A DNA stretch of 14,030 bases from Clostridiales bacterium (lineage in GTDB: Bacteria > Bacillota > Clostridia > Peptostreptococcales > Anaerovoracaceae): the NCBI GenBank assembly GCA_009785435.1, contig WQWG01000008.1, positions 1-14,030 on the forward strand, written 5' to 3'. Under the pieces are notes generated by a model. The model saw nothing but the letters and a program-made list of their open reading frames with translations, had not been told where the DNA came from and did no database searches. The position numbers were made by a program, and so were the translations under genes. Shown piece by piece: positions 1-6,047 of the stretch (positions are counted from its first letter, which is position 1; each line of letters begins with the position of its first letter).

Positions 1-129
1 AACGGAAAAACCCTTGATCATATTCCGTTTCCCGAAACCGAAAACTATATCAGCCGTGTCGCTGCGAACCAACGAATCTATCGCATTCTGCTCAAAGTTG
101 CAAACCGATTTCCATCATTTTTAAATTGA
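1..129 (+). CDS. Lytic murein transglycosylase, C-terminal fragment (5' part outside window)
   Basis: The first frame of the + strand is open from base 1 to a TGA at 127-129 and gives the last 42 residues of a protein. The segment IPFPETENYISRV matches the conserved tail of Slt/MltC-type soluble lytic transglycosylases, where an 'IPF-ETR-YV-RVL' block closes the lysozyme-like catalytic domain. These enzymes cleave the MurNAc-GlcNAc bond of peptidoglycan to give 1,6-anhydro products and act at the cell wall. The catalytic glutamate and any signal peptide lie outside the window, so activity cannot be judged. The gene converges on recN, and its last 9 bases overlap the recN 3' end. The family assignment rests on one short motif and is reasonable, not certain. 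Confidence 0.7.
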   Translation, partial: NGKTLDHIPFPETENYISRVAANQRIYRILLKVANRFPSFLN

Positions 130-1740
130 AAGCTCCACAAGCTCTCGGGCGCTTTCGAGTGTTTTATCGGTTGTGTTTATTCCACCGAGTAATCTCGCGA
201 TCTCTGTAATTTTTTCATTTTCATCGAGTTTTTCAACCGTTGTGTACGTCATGTTGTCATCGGAATTTTTTTGTATTTTGTAGTTGTATCTGCCGAATGC
301 CGCAATCTGGGGAAGATGGGTTATGCATATGATCTGATGGTTTTCAGCGATTTGGCGAAGTTTTTTACCGACGATGCTGGCCGTGATGCCGCTAATGCCG
401 CTGTCAATTTCGTCAAAAATCATCGTAGCGATTTCATCGTAATCAGCAATGATTTTTTTGAACGCAAGCATAATTCTGGACATTTCACCGCCGGAGGCGA
501 TTTTTGACAGCGGTTTTTGGGGTTCGCCCTTGTTTGTGCTGATCAAAAATTCGACTTTGTCGATGCCGTTTGCCGTATATCCACTTTCTTTCGCAAAATC
601 AATCGTAAGAGAAGAATCTTTGAAATTCAACTCTTTTAATTCCGTAAGGATTTTCTGTTCAAGTTCGCTTGCGCTTTGCTTCCTGAGCGCGGAAAGTTTT
701 TCAGACGACCTCTTTACGTTTTCTTCACACGTGGCGAGTTCGGCCGTGAGGGCATCTCTTGCTTCATCAATGTTTTCAATATATGCCAATTGCTCTTCAA
801 GACCATCGGCATATTTCAATACTTTGTCGATGGAGCCACCATATTTTCTCTTAAGCGCATCAATCAGAACAAGACGGGACATGGCGTCGTCCAAATCTTC
901 CTGCGAAAAGGAAATCTTCTCTCGCATGTTCCGGATTTCCCCACAAAGATCTTCCAATTTGTAATACGCATCTGAAAACCCGTCTGCAACGACGGAAATC
1001 TCTTTGGAATACTCGCTGATCTCGTTTAAAAGGCTTAACGATTTTTTGATCCCGTCAAGCGCAGCCGGAGACTCTTCATAGGAAATCGCATACGAATTGG
1101 ATAAATTTTGATAGATCTTTTCACTGTTTTGAAGCAGCTTGATTTCATTCGCAAGTTCGTCATCTTCGTTTACAACCAGCTTTGCACTCCTGATTTCATC
1201 GAGTTCGTAACGCATAAAGTCGCGTTTTCTCAGATTTTCTTCATGATTGGATACGATCGAGTTGAGTTTGTTTTTTACTTCTATGTATTTTGAATAACAC
1301 AAAACAACCTCTTCCTTTAAGGTAGAAGTCTCTTTGCTGTTGTATGAATCCAAAAGGTGTATATGATTTTCGGGGTTGAGCAAGGATTGGTGGTCATATT
1401 GACCGTGTATGTCCGCTATTTTTTTGCATACTTGATTGAGCTGCGCAAGCGTAACGATTTCTCCGTTTATTTTACACAGGTTCTTCCCGGCGGAAGATAT
1501 CTCCCGTGTTATCACCACATCTTGGCCATCAACAAAAGACACAAGCTGAATCACAGCCTTTTCTTTTCCCGAGCGGACAAACGTAGTGTCGGCTCTGCTT
1601 CCAAGCGCAAGGCTGATCGCTTCGATCACGATGGATTTTCCGGCACCTGTTTCGCCGGTAATGATATTGAGGCCATCATGAAAGTCAATTTCAGTGTTTT
1701 CGATGATCGCAAAATCTTTTATACGAATATGAGAAATCAT
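121..1740 (-). CDS. recN: DNA repair protein RecN (SMC-like ATPase)
   Basis: RecN is a cytoplasmic SMC-like ATPase recruited early to double-strand breaks, where it promotes end cohesion for RecA-dependent repair. With the chosen start the protein has 539 residues, slightly under the usual 550-570. Visible motifs are Walker A GETGAGKS (29-36), the RecN Q-loop block IHGQYDHQ (111-118), a central helical/coiled-coil arm (about 135-370), the ABC signature SGGEM (416-420), Walker B MIFDEID (440-446) and a switch histidine in ITHLPQ (473-478). An in-frame TTG at 1755 overlaps the argR stop, but the ATG at 1740 has a good ribosome binding site and begins with the family-typical 'MISHIRIKDFAIIE', so I prefer 1740. 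It lies 11 bases after argR in the same operon, an arrangement conserved in Bacilli and Clostridia (ahrC-recN). It is convergent with the transglycosylase gene, with a 9-base 3' overlap. Confidence 0.96.
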   Translation of the reverse strand: MISHIRIKDFAIIENTEIDFHDGLNIITGETGAGKSIVIEAISLALGSRADTTFVRSGKEKAVIQLVSFVDGQDVVITREISSAGKNLCKINGEIVTLAQLNQVCKKIADIHGQYDHQSLLNPENHIHLLDSYNSKETSTLKEEVVLCYSKYIEVKNKLNSIVSNHEENLRKRDFMRYELDEIRSAKLVVNEDDELANEIKLLQNSEKIYQNLSNSYAISYEESPAALDGIKKSLSLLNEISEYSKEISVVADGFSDAYYKLEDLCGEIRNMREKISFSQEDLDDAMSRLVLIDALKRKYGGSIDKVLKYADGLEEQLAYIENIDEARDALTAELATCEENVKRSSEKLSALRKQSASELEQKILTELKELNFKDSSLTIDFAKESGYTANGIDKVEFLISTNKGEPQKPLSKIASGGEMSRIMLAFKKIIADYDEIATMIFDEIDSGISGITASIVGKKLRQIAENHQIICITHLPQIAAFGRYNYKIQKNSDDNMTYTTVEKLDENEKITEIARLLGGINTTDKTLESARELVELSI

Positions 1741-1743
1741 TTG

Positions 1744-1751
1744 CCACCTCT
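1744..1751 (-). promoter_or_regulatory. recN ribosome binding site that decides its start
   Basis: The - strand reads AGAGGTGG here, with GAGG six bases before the ATG at 1740. The competing TTG at 1755 has no comparable purine-rich sequence upstream. The site overlaps the last bases of argR, so translation of the two genes is probably coupled. Confidence 0.7.
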
Positions 1752-2201
1752 TCAATCCAATAGATCACGAAGTTCTTGAACAAGCTTTTCTACATTCGAA
1801 GGGTCATCGGCCACGATCATAATCGTATTGTCACCTGCAATCGATCCGATTATATGTGATAAATTGAGTGAATCCAAAGCTTCCGCTGCTGCATTCGCGC
1901 AACCTGACAACGTTTTGACAACAATCATATTGCCCGAATAATTGACAGATTTAATCGTTTCTTTGAAAATCTTTACAAAACGGTCAGAAACCATAGTGCT
2001 CGCTTTGATTGCGGCCGCATATCTATATCTTCCGCTTGATGATAGAATTTTAATCAATTGAAGCTCTTTGATGTCACGCGAAACTGTCGCCTGAGTCACT
2101 TCATATCCGGCTTCTTTCAACATGCAAGCCAGCTTTTCCTGTGTCTCAATTTCATTGTTTTCGATCAATTCAAGAATCTTACTTTGTCTGGAGTACCTCA
2201 T
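1752..2201 (-). CDS. argR: Arginine repressor ArgR/AhrC
   Basis: ArgR is the arginine-sensing hexameric transcription factor that represses arginine biosynthesis genes and, in Bacilli (as AhrC), activates catabolic ones. The 149-residue length is typical. The N-terminal winged helix-turn-helix (about 1-65) contains the recognition helix TQATVSRDIKEL (36-47) with the diagnostic SRD. The C-terminal oligomerisation/arginine-binding domain (about 75-149) shows the GCANAAAEALD block (100-110) and IAGDNT (121-126), whose aspartate binds L-arginine. The ATG at 2201 follows a GGAGGG sequence at a 5-base distance. A sigma-A-like promoter lies just upstream, and a possible ARG box sits further up, suggesting autoregulation. 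recN follows directly, as in many Firmicutes. Confidence 0.97.
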   Translation of the reverse strand: MRYSRQSKILELIENNEIETQEKLACMLKEAGYEVTQATVSRDIKELQLIKILSSSGRYRYAAAIKASTMVSDRFVKIFKETIKSVNYSGNMIVVKTLSGCANAAAEALDSLNLSHIIGSIAGDNTIMIVADDPSNVEKLVQELRDLLD

Positions 2202-2227
2202 TCAATCCCTCCTTTTCCTTTGATATG

Positions 2228-2256
2228 AGTATAACAAAGGTTTGTGTGTTTGTGAA
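2228..2256 (-). promoter_or_regulatory. Probable sigma-A promoter of argR-recN
   Basis: On the - strand a TTCACA (-35, 2251-2256) and a TATACT (-10, 2228-2233) are separated by exactly 17 bases, 27 bases upstream of the argR start codon. It is placed correctly to drive argR-recN independently of the lipoprotein gene upstream. Assignment is by sequence match only. Confidence 0.65.
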
Positions 2257-2278
2257 GACAAATCGTAATCGGTAAACG

Positions 2279-2296
2279 CATGAATTTATGTGAAAG
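2279..2296. promoter_or_regulatory. Candidate ARG box (ArgR operator)
   Basis: The + strand sequence CATGAATTTATGTGAAAG matches the B. subtilis-type ARG box consensus, as I recall it, at 13 of 18 positions, including the full CATGAAT half. It lies just upstream of the argR promoter, about 23 bases from the -35 box, between argR and the lipoprotein gene. Autoregulation of argR is common, but a single 13/18 match in AT-rich DNA is weak evidence. Confidence 0.3.
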
Positions 2297-2300
2297 CAGG

Positions 2301-2774
2301 CTATAAACTTCTAAGCCAAGCCCCTTTTATCATCTCCACTTCACGCATTGAGTGGACAGTTATCATTGCGCTTCCACTTTCAATGGGAAAAATCACCATG
2401 GGATTGGTCACTAGTTCGCCACCTACAAAAATTTCCAAATGATTCTCACCTGGTACTCTTTGTGACAATTCTCTGGTTACATTGCTGAAAATTTCGCCAC
2501 CCACTTCTGTAAAAACAATCACGACAGAGTATATTTCTTGATTGAGATCTTCCTCAAAGCTGACACTAAAGCTGACACTTTCTATGTCGGAGCCTGTCAA
2601 CACAACTTCCCCATCTTGTTTTCTGAATTCTATTATATCGCCGGTTACCCTTTCTGAAGAAAAAGCTTCATTCTCGTCAGGTGACGTTACATCGCTATTT
2701 GAACTACATGCTATAAAACTTACACTCATAGCGAATAATATAAATACAAGTATAATAAATGGTTTTTTATTCAT
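2301..2774 (-). CDS. Lipoprotein with a SecDF P1-head-like domain
   Basis: This is a 157-residue predicted lipoprotein. It has a lysine-containing N-terminus, a hydrophobic stretch (6-20) and a lipobox ending in FIAC, with Cys23 as the lipidated residue, followed by a Ser/Asp/Glu-rich linker (24-45). Residues 56-148 follow the pattern of the SecD/SecF P1 head subdomain: VLTGSDIESVSFSV, then a strand, then FSNVTREL, then LEIFVGGELVTNPMVIFPI, then SGSAMITVHSMREVE. In SecD the equivalent sequence 'ITG-DL... F..ITREN.G..LAIVLDG.V.S.P.V..PI..G.A.I.G..T..EA' forms the extracytoplasmic head. This copy has no SecD transmembrane segments, so it is probably not part of the translocase. A function in folding or export at the outer face of the membrane would be a guess. 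The ATG has an AGGAGGT site 5 bases upstream and its own promoter. No convincing terminator separates it from argR. Confidence 0.75.
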   Translation of the reverse strand: MNKKPFIILVFILFAMSVSFIACSSNSDVTSPDENEAFSSERVTGDIIEFRKQDGEVVLTGSDIESVSFSVSFEEDLNQEIYSVVIVFTEVGGEIFSNVTRELSQRVPGENHLEIFVGGELVTNPMVIFPIESGSAMITVHSMREVEMIKGAWLRSL

Positions 2775-2807
2775 GACAACCTCCTATTTTTAAAGCTTCG
2801 TAATGTT

Positions 2808-2836
2808 AGTATAGCTGACAAAACACAGAACTGCAA
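2808..2836 (-). promoter_or_regulatory. Probable sigma-A promoter of the SecDF-head lipoprotein gene
   Basis: On the - strand TTGCAG (2831-2836) and TATACT (2808-2813) are spaced 17 bases apart, 33 bases upstream of the lipoprotein ATG. It diverges from the toxin-antitoxin promoter about 100 bases away. Confidence 0.6.
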
Positions 2837-2900
2837 TTGAAAAGGTGAATTATGTTTACAAAACGAGCTTTTTAACTTACAATTCATTTCAGCTTACGGA

Positions 2901-2965
2901 TTATGCGCCAATATGCGAACAATGTCCGTGTATTGGTTGACATTTGGTTGTGTTTTGGCGTATAA
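2901..2965. repeat. Long concentric inverted repeat over the toxin-antitoxin promoter
   Basis: Outer arms TTATGCGCCAA (2901-2911) and TTGGCGTATAA (2955-2965) are inverted repeats matching at 10 of 11 bases. Inner arms AATGTC (2921-2926) and GACATT (2939-2944) are perfect inverted repeats. Both pairs are centred at about 2933. The inner right arm overlaps the -35 hexamer and the outer right arm covers most of the -10. The placement suits an operator for a dimeric or tetrameric repressor, most simply the RelB-like antitoxin itself, possibly conditioned by the toxin. Confidence 0.55.
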
Positions 2966-2966
2966 T
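2937..2966 (+). promoter_or_regulatory. Consensus sigma-A promoter of the toxin-antitoxin pair
   Basis: TTGACA (2937-2942) and TATAAT (2961-2966) are both perfect consensus hexamers with an 18-base spacer, 34 bases before the antitoxin start codon. Such a strong promoter normally needs a repressor, and it lies inside a long inverted repeat. Confidence 0.85.
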
Positions 2967-2987
2967 AAATTAAGGATATTTATATTT

Positions 2988-2993
2988 GGAGGG
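2988..2993 (+). promoter_or_regulatory. Ribosome binding site deciding the antitoxin start
   Basis: GGAGGG lies 7 bases before the ATG at 3001 and only 1 base before an in-frame ATG at 2995. It is too close to serve 2995, so 3001 is preferred. A third ATG at 3007 is 13 bases away. Confidence 0.65.
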
Positions 2994-3000
2994 TATGACT

Positions 3001-3348
3001 ATGAAAATGCAAAGTGATGTGCGGGTGACAGTCCGCGTGGATAAAGATTTAAAAGAAAGTGCCGATTACCTTTTTGAGCGCTTAGGGCTTAATATGAGCG
3101 TTGCTTTTAATATGTTCCTGCGTAAAGCGGTCAATGAGGACGCCATTCCATTTCCGGTTAGCATCAACAGTGCCGGCTTTGGACATGAGCTTTCAGCCGG
3201 CTATATCACCAGCTCATTTAATGCTGCTGTCGCAAACGAAGTTCATGCGAACCAACAAAAGGGCTTGCCGATCGCCAGATTTGATGCTGATAAAAATCAA
3301 GCGTATCTGGAATCCGCAGATGGGTCAAGGGAGTATATCCATGGGTAG
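3001..3348 (+). CDS. RelB/DinJ-family antitoxin
   Basis: This 115-residue protein starts with a ribbon-helix-helix DNA-binding and dimerisation region. The beta strand VRVTVRVD (7-14) is followed by helices including LFERLGLNMSVAFNMFLRKAV (24-44) and then 'AIPFPV', which is the RelB/DinJ signature. The C-terminal half (about 60-115), ending in ARFDADKNQAYLESADGSREYIHG-type sequence, is the expected toxin-binding part. RelB-type antitoxins bind their own promoter and neutralise the cognate toxin, and are labile to proteases. This gene precedes the toxin, as in classical type II systems, and overlaps it by 8 bases. The partner is unusual: RelB/DinJ normally pairs with RelE/YafQ mRNA interferases, whereas here the downstream gene encodes a zeta-like kinase. 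Family assignment is firm; the functional pairing is inferred from overlap and order. Confidence 0.88.
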   Translation: MKMQSDVRVTVRVDKDLKESADYLFERLGLNMSVAFNMFLRKAVNEDAIPFPVSINSAGFGHELSAGYITSSFNAAVANEVHANQQKGLPIARFDADKNQAYLESADGSREYIHG

Positions 3349-3922
3349 AAGTACTCGTAAACCCATTGTCTTTGCTTTTGCGGGTCCGAACGGGTCGGGC
3401 AAAACAACCGTAGCACGCAGCCTTCCCACCTTTGGCACTTATGTGAACGCTGATGATATTAAAGCAGAATACGGCCTATCTGACCTTGATGCGGCACAAC
3501 AAGCGGAAGCATTGCGAAACATGCTCATAGAGAAAAGAGTCGATTTTTCATTTGAAACCGTCTTGTCTACGGAGCGTAATCTGGTGCTTCTTGAGAATGC
3601 AAAGGCGCTCGGATACGAAGTTCAATGCATCTATGTATTAACTTGCAACGAAAACATCAATGTTGCAAGGGTAAAAGCGCGCCATGCAGCAGGAGGCCAC
3701 GATGTGCCGGAGGATAAGATCCGGACAAGATATCATAGGGCGCTGGCGATCGTTCCGTATCTGATCAACGTGTGTGATAAAATCCTGATTTATGACAATT
3801 CAGAAAACCCAACACTTATCTTTCGCAAAGAAAACGCGAGCGCATCATTATATCCAAATACCTTATGGTCTGAGAGCGCTTTGCAGAAATTGGTGAGTGA
3901 AAATAAAATACCAATGTCTTAG
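3341..3922 (+). CDS. Zeta-toxin-like P-loop kinase
   Basis: This 193-residue protein of the zeta-toxin/'predicted ABC-type ATPase' group (COG4185-like) has Walker A GPNGSGKT (15-22), a NADDI motif (37-41) where zeta toxins carry the substrate-binding or catalytic acidic residue, the FETVLS block (71-76), and the arginine-rich segment RVKARHAAGGHDVPEDKIRTR (110-130) that would form the lid and bind phosphates. Characterised zeta/PezT toxins phosphorylate UDP-N-acetylglucosamine and block peptidoglycan synthesis; other members use other substrates, so the substrate here is unknown. The ATG at 3341 is chosen because AAGGGAG lies 7 bases upstream and the preceding open frame overlaps the antitoxin. 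The 8-base overlap implies translational coupling. The TAG stop overlaps the stop of the convergent rhodanese gene. Confidence 0.82.
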   Translation: MGRSTRKPIVFAFAGPNGSGKTTVARSLPTFGTYVNADDIKAEYGLSDLDAAQQAEALRNMLIEKRVDFSFETVLSTERNLVLLENAKALGYEVQCIYVLTCNENINVARVKARHAAGGHDVPEDKIRTRYHRALAIVPYLINVCDKILIYDNSENPTLIFRKENASASLYPNTLWSESALQKLVSENKIPMS

Positions 3923-4314
3923 TTTATCGTTCCGTACGACCAATCATTGATTCCACCGAAATCATATACGTTTGTATACCCCATACGCACGAGTGTACGG
4001 GCAGCGGCGGCGCTTCTGTTTCCACTTCTGCAATAAACAAGGATAATCATATCCTTATCAGGCAGTTCTGATTCGGCACGAGCTGATATTTCCTGTGACG
4101 GTATGAGCATGGCACCATCAATATGCCTTTCCGTAAACTCCGCTTCCGTCCTGACATCAAGCAGGATAAAATGATCGCTGGATGCCATGATGTCACGTGC
4201 TTCTGTGGCAGAAATGTTGCGAACAGACGCAACATGATTTTCGGAATCGTTTGTTGCAATGCCGCAAGAAGTGAAAAGAAATAATAAAATGAATAACAAA
4301 ATTATTTTTTTCAT
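3919..4314 (-). CDS. Rhodanese-domain lipoprotein
   Basis: This 131-residue predicted lipoprotein has a short lysine N-terminus, a hydrophobic stretch (4-14) and the lipobox LFTSC with lipidated Cys17, followed by a single rhodanese domain (about 33-128). Visible rhodanese landmarks are LLDVRTEAEF (51-60), HIDGAMLIP (64-72) and the active-site loop CRSGNRS (95-101), with Cys95 as the persulfide-forming cysteine. Single-domain rhodaneses carry sulfur as a persulfide for sulfur transfer or thiol redox chemistry. The lipid anchor places this one on the outer face of the membrane. Its ATG overlaps the methyltransferase stop (ATGA, 4311-4314) and has no strong ribosome binding site, so translation is probably coupled. 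Its stop codon overlaps that of the convergent zeta-like gene. Confidence 0.88.
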   Translation of the reverse strand: MKKIILLFILLFLFTSCGIATNDSENHVASVRNISATEARDIMASSDHFILLDVRTEAEFTERHIDGAMLIPSQEISARAESELPDKDMIILVYCRSGNRSAAAARTLVRMGYTNVYDFGGINDWSYGTIN

Positions 4315-5051
4315 AGCGCAACCGCCGTCATGGCAATCAATGCAAGGTCATCGTTTGTATCGGCTTCCAAAAGTTTCGTATCCAAATCTCCACCCTCGCC
4401 ATATTCCTTTTCAAAATTTTCGATAGACCAATCTGCCCAAGACTGCCAAATGGCTTTTGACCCGTCAATATCATAACAGGAAGTAATTTTACAAAGCCCT
4501 GTCTTCTCCCATAAAGAGCGCCACCATTTGTTGCTGTGAAACGTAAATAGTTCGGGCATCCATAGCTTTTCCAAAGTTTCAGGATAGCCCTTTTCAAATT
4601 CGCGTGTAAGCCCCGGAACGACAATTCCAAATTGACCACCGGGCTTTACAAGCTTAGAAAACACATCCACGAAATATGATTCACTCGTACCGTAGTAATG
4701 GTAACTGTCTATGCAAATGACCGCATCAAAGAACCCATGGGCATACGGCAGGGCATGAGCCTCTGCATGGATCGGGAAAACCTTGTCCGAAACCCCTGCT
4801 TCTTCAAAGCGGCGCAGGTTATCGGTTGCACTGATCCATAAATCATTGGCAAACACCGTTACACCGTACTCTTTCGCCAAAAATATACTTGTTATGCCTT
4901 TCCCGCATCCCATGTCCAAAACTTTCATATCCGGACGCAAATCAAGATGCTCACATACATCCTCCAAGAGCCATAATGGGTGAGGCCCCATCCAGTTTTT
5001 TTCTATCCAGTTTGAATCGTATTTTTCTGTTTTAGGGTATTTTTTCATCAT
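4311..5051 (-). CDS. Class I SAM-dependent methyltransferase
   Basis: This 246-residue cytoplasmic Rossmann-fold methyltransferase has motif I VLDMGCGKG (44-52) for S-adenosylmethionine, an acidic residue after strand 2 (FANDL, 68-72), a post-I block LPYAHGFFDAVICIDSYHYY (101-120) and motif III LVKPGGQFGIVVPG (134-147). The family resembles the uncharacterised YjhP/cyclopropane-synthase-related group, sharing the 'GPHPLWLLE' N-terminal block. The substrate is not predictable. The Trp-rich C-terminal region (about 165-212) probably forms the substrate cap. An upstream TTG (5081) is in frame, but the ATG at 5051 has GGAGG six bases before it; a second ATG follows immediately (5048). It lies 54 bases after the Abi gene in the same orientation with no clear terminator between, and overlaps the rhodanese gene by 4 bases. 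Confidence 0.88.
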   Translation of the reverse strand: MMKKYPKTEKYDSNWIEKNWMGPHPLWLLEDVCEHLDLRPDMKVLDMGCGKGITSIFLAKEYGVTVFANDLWISATDNLRRFEEAGVSDKVFPIHAEAHALPYAHGFFDAVICIDSYHYYGTSESYFVDVFSKLVKPGGQFGIVVPGLTREFEKGYPETLEKLWMPELFTFHSNKWWRSLWEKTGLCKITSCYDIDGSKAIWQSWADWSIENFEKEYGEGGDLDTKLLEADTNDDLALIAMTAVAL

Positions 5052-5057
5052 TGTCTT

Positions 5058-5062
5058 CCTCC
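5058..5062 (-). promoter_or_regulatory. Ribosome binding site deciding the methyltransferase start
   Basis: GGAGG on the - strand is six bases before the ATG at 5051 and nine before the adjacent ATG at 5048. It lies inside the frame that would begin at the TTG at 5081, which argues against that start. Confidence 0.7.
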
Positions 5063-5105
5063 ATTTAAGCAAGGTGGGCAAGGGTATTTTTTTGATAACG
5101 GCTTT

Positions 5106-5963
5106 TTACTTCCGCATGATGGTTTTCCAATCTTCGGGAAAACCGATATGTCGCAGAATAATAGCGTCGCTGTATTCATCAAACAGTGCTGACATCGTAA
5201 GCATAAATTCATTGTTCCATTTATTCGCGCTTGGATACAACGCTCGTACAGCCATGAGCGCTGCAAACAGTTTACGCTCAGAGGACTTATCCACTTTCGG
5301 AATATTGGCCGGCACGACAGTAAAAATACTATTGTATAGCCGCCGAGAATGTGCACATATATTACGCAAGTTCGCACAGCAATAGAGCCAACTTTTAACG
5401 TTTGACACAGATGAGTTGAAAGTACCATAGGCAAGCTTCTTCTGATCTACCGAAATCATATCAGCGTAAAAGTATGACAGCATTCCAAAGGTAAACAATT
5501 CCACGATGACCCAAAGCGGAAACTGACTATTGTACGTTTTTATGTGATGCTTGACAAAAGGCAGTTTTTCGGCGCTTTTCACCAAATCGTCGATACGTTC
5601 AATAAAGTTCATGTGATTATGCCTAGTGCTAAAGTTGACGGCATGTCTATAACCGTCCGCTCCGTACGTGAGTGAATGATGATATGAAAATTGCGCTCGT
5701 AAATACACTTCGAGTTCTTCAAGAACCGAAAAAATGAGATGTCGCAATTTGTGGTCAAATTCATACAATCTGTATATTTTACCAAAATCCGTTCCCTGCA
5801 TATATGTTCCATCTTTGTTTTTAAACGTCAAAAAGTATGCCGAAAACCTGTAATAACTGACACGCGACAGAATTTCTTCGCATAAAGTCTCGTCGGGAAC
5901 CATGCATCCATGCTCTCGTAGTCTTGCAATCTGCTGTTCATATGTAGCCGGCTGTTTCAACAT
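5106..5963 (-). CDS. Abi_2 (AbiD/AbiF-type) abortive-infection HEPN protein
   Basis: This 285-residue protein has the hallmarks of the Abi_2 family (AbiD/AbiF, abortive infection). These are an N-terminal 'YEQQI..L...G' helix (8-19), LSRVSYYRFSAYFLTF (32-47), the long helix YEFDHKLRHLIFSVLEELEVYLR (67-89), PLWVIVELFTFGMLSYFY (149-166) and the HEPN RNxxxH motif RNICAH (Arg200, His205), the presumed RNase active site. Abi_2 proteins are all-helical HEPN enzymes that restrict phage growth. Recent work links the AbiF branch to structured RNAs acting as antitoxins and to the origin of Cas13. The ATG at 5963 is preferred over an upstream in-frame start because AGGAG lies 7 bases before it and because 'MLKQPATYEQQI' is a family-like N-terminus. 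A promoter and a foldable leader precede it. The methyltransferase follows 54 bases later. No disrupting mutation is seen. Confidence 0.9.
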   Translation of the reverse strand: MLKQPATYEQQIARLREHGCMVPDETLCEEILSRVSYYRFSAYFLTFKNKDGTYMQGTDFGKIYRLYEFDHKLRHLIFSVLEELEVYLRAQFSYHHSLTYGADGYRHAVNFSTRHNHMNFIERIDDLVKSAEKLPFVKHHIKTYNSQFPLWVIVELFTFGMLSYFYADMISVDQKKLAYGTFNSSVSNVKSWLYCCANLRNICAHSRRLYNSIFTVVPANIPKVDKSSERKLFAALMAVRALYPSANKWNNEFMLTMSALFDEYSDAIILRHIGFPEDWKTIMRK

Positions 5964-5970
5964 AAAAGTT

Positions 5971-5975
5971 CTCCT
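5971..5975 (-). promoter_or_regulatory. Ribosome binding site of the Abi_2 gene
   Basis: AGGAG on the - strand, 7 bases before the ATG at 5963, fixes the start. It sits just downstream of the G-rich arm of the leader structure, so leader folding could influence access. Confidence 0.65.
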
Positions 5976-5985
5976 AAAAATAAAC

Positions 5986-6041
5986 GTCCCCCCATGGGAC
6001 ACATCACGCATTGCTGCGGAGAGGTGCGGGGGGTCCTATCA
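5986..6041 (-). ncRNA. Structured leader RNA / candidate AbiF-associated ncRNA
   Basis: Between the Abi promoter and ribosome binding site the transcript contains a run of C (complement of 6028-6033) that can pair with a run of G (complement of 5988-5993). Inside this lies a perfect hairpin CGCA-GCAA-UGCG (complement of 6007-6018) closed by a GNRA tetraloop. A competing or alternative hairpin, GUCCC/GGGAC (complement of 5986-6000), uses the same G-run. The GC-rich block stands out sharply in AT-rich surroundings. Structured RNAs in front of Abi_2/AbiF genes have been described and proposed as RNA antitoxins, so this is most likely the partner RNA or part of it. The boundaries are estimated from the promoter and the stems; I could not compute a fold or a covariance match. 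Confidence 0.55.
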
Positions 6042-6047
6042 ATTTCT

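Noticed and set aside
1741..1755. TTG start for RecN at 1755
   Set aside because: It has no ribosome binding site, and the extra five residues are not family-like. The ATG at 1740 has a good site and the typical N-terminus.
5052..5105. Terminator between the Abi_2 and methyltransferase genes
   Set aside because: No stem with an adjacent T-run in the - strand could be found. The T-rich stretch is on the + strand and would not serve these genes.
5964..6011. Upstream in-frame extension of the Abi_2 protein to 6011
   Set aside because: The extension runs through the GC-rich leader structure and has no ribosome binding site. The ATG at 5963 follows AGGAG at the right distance.
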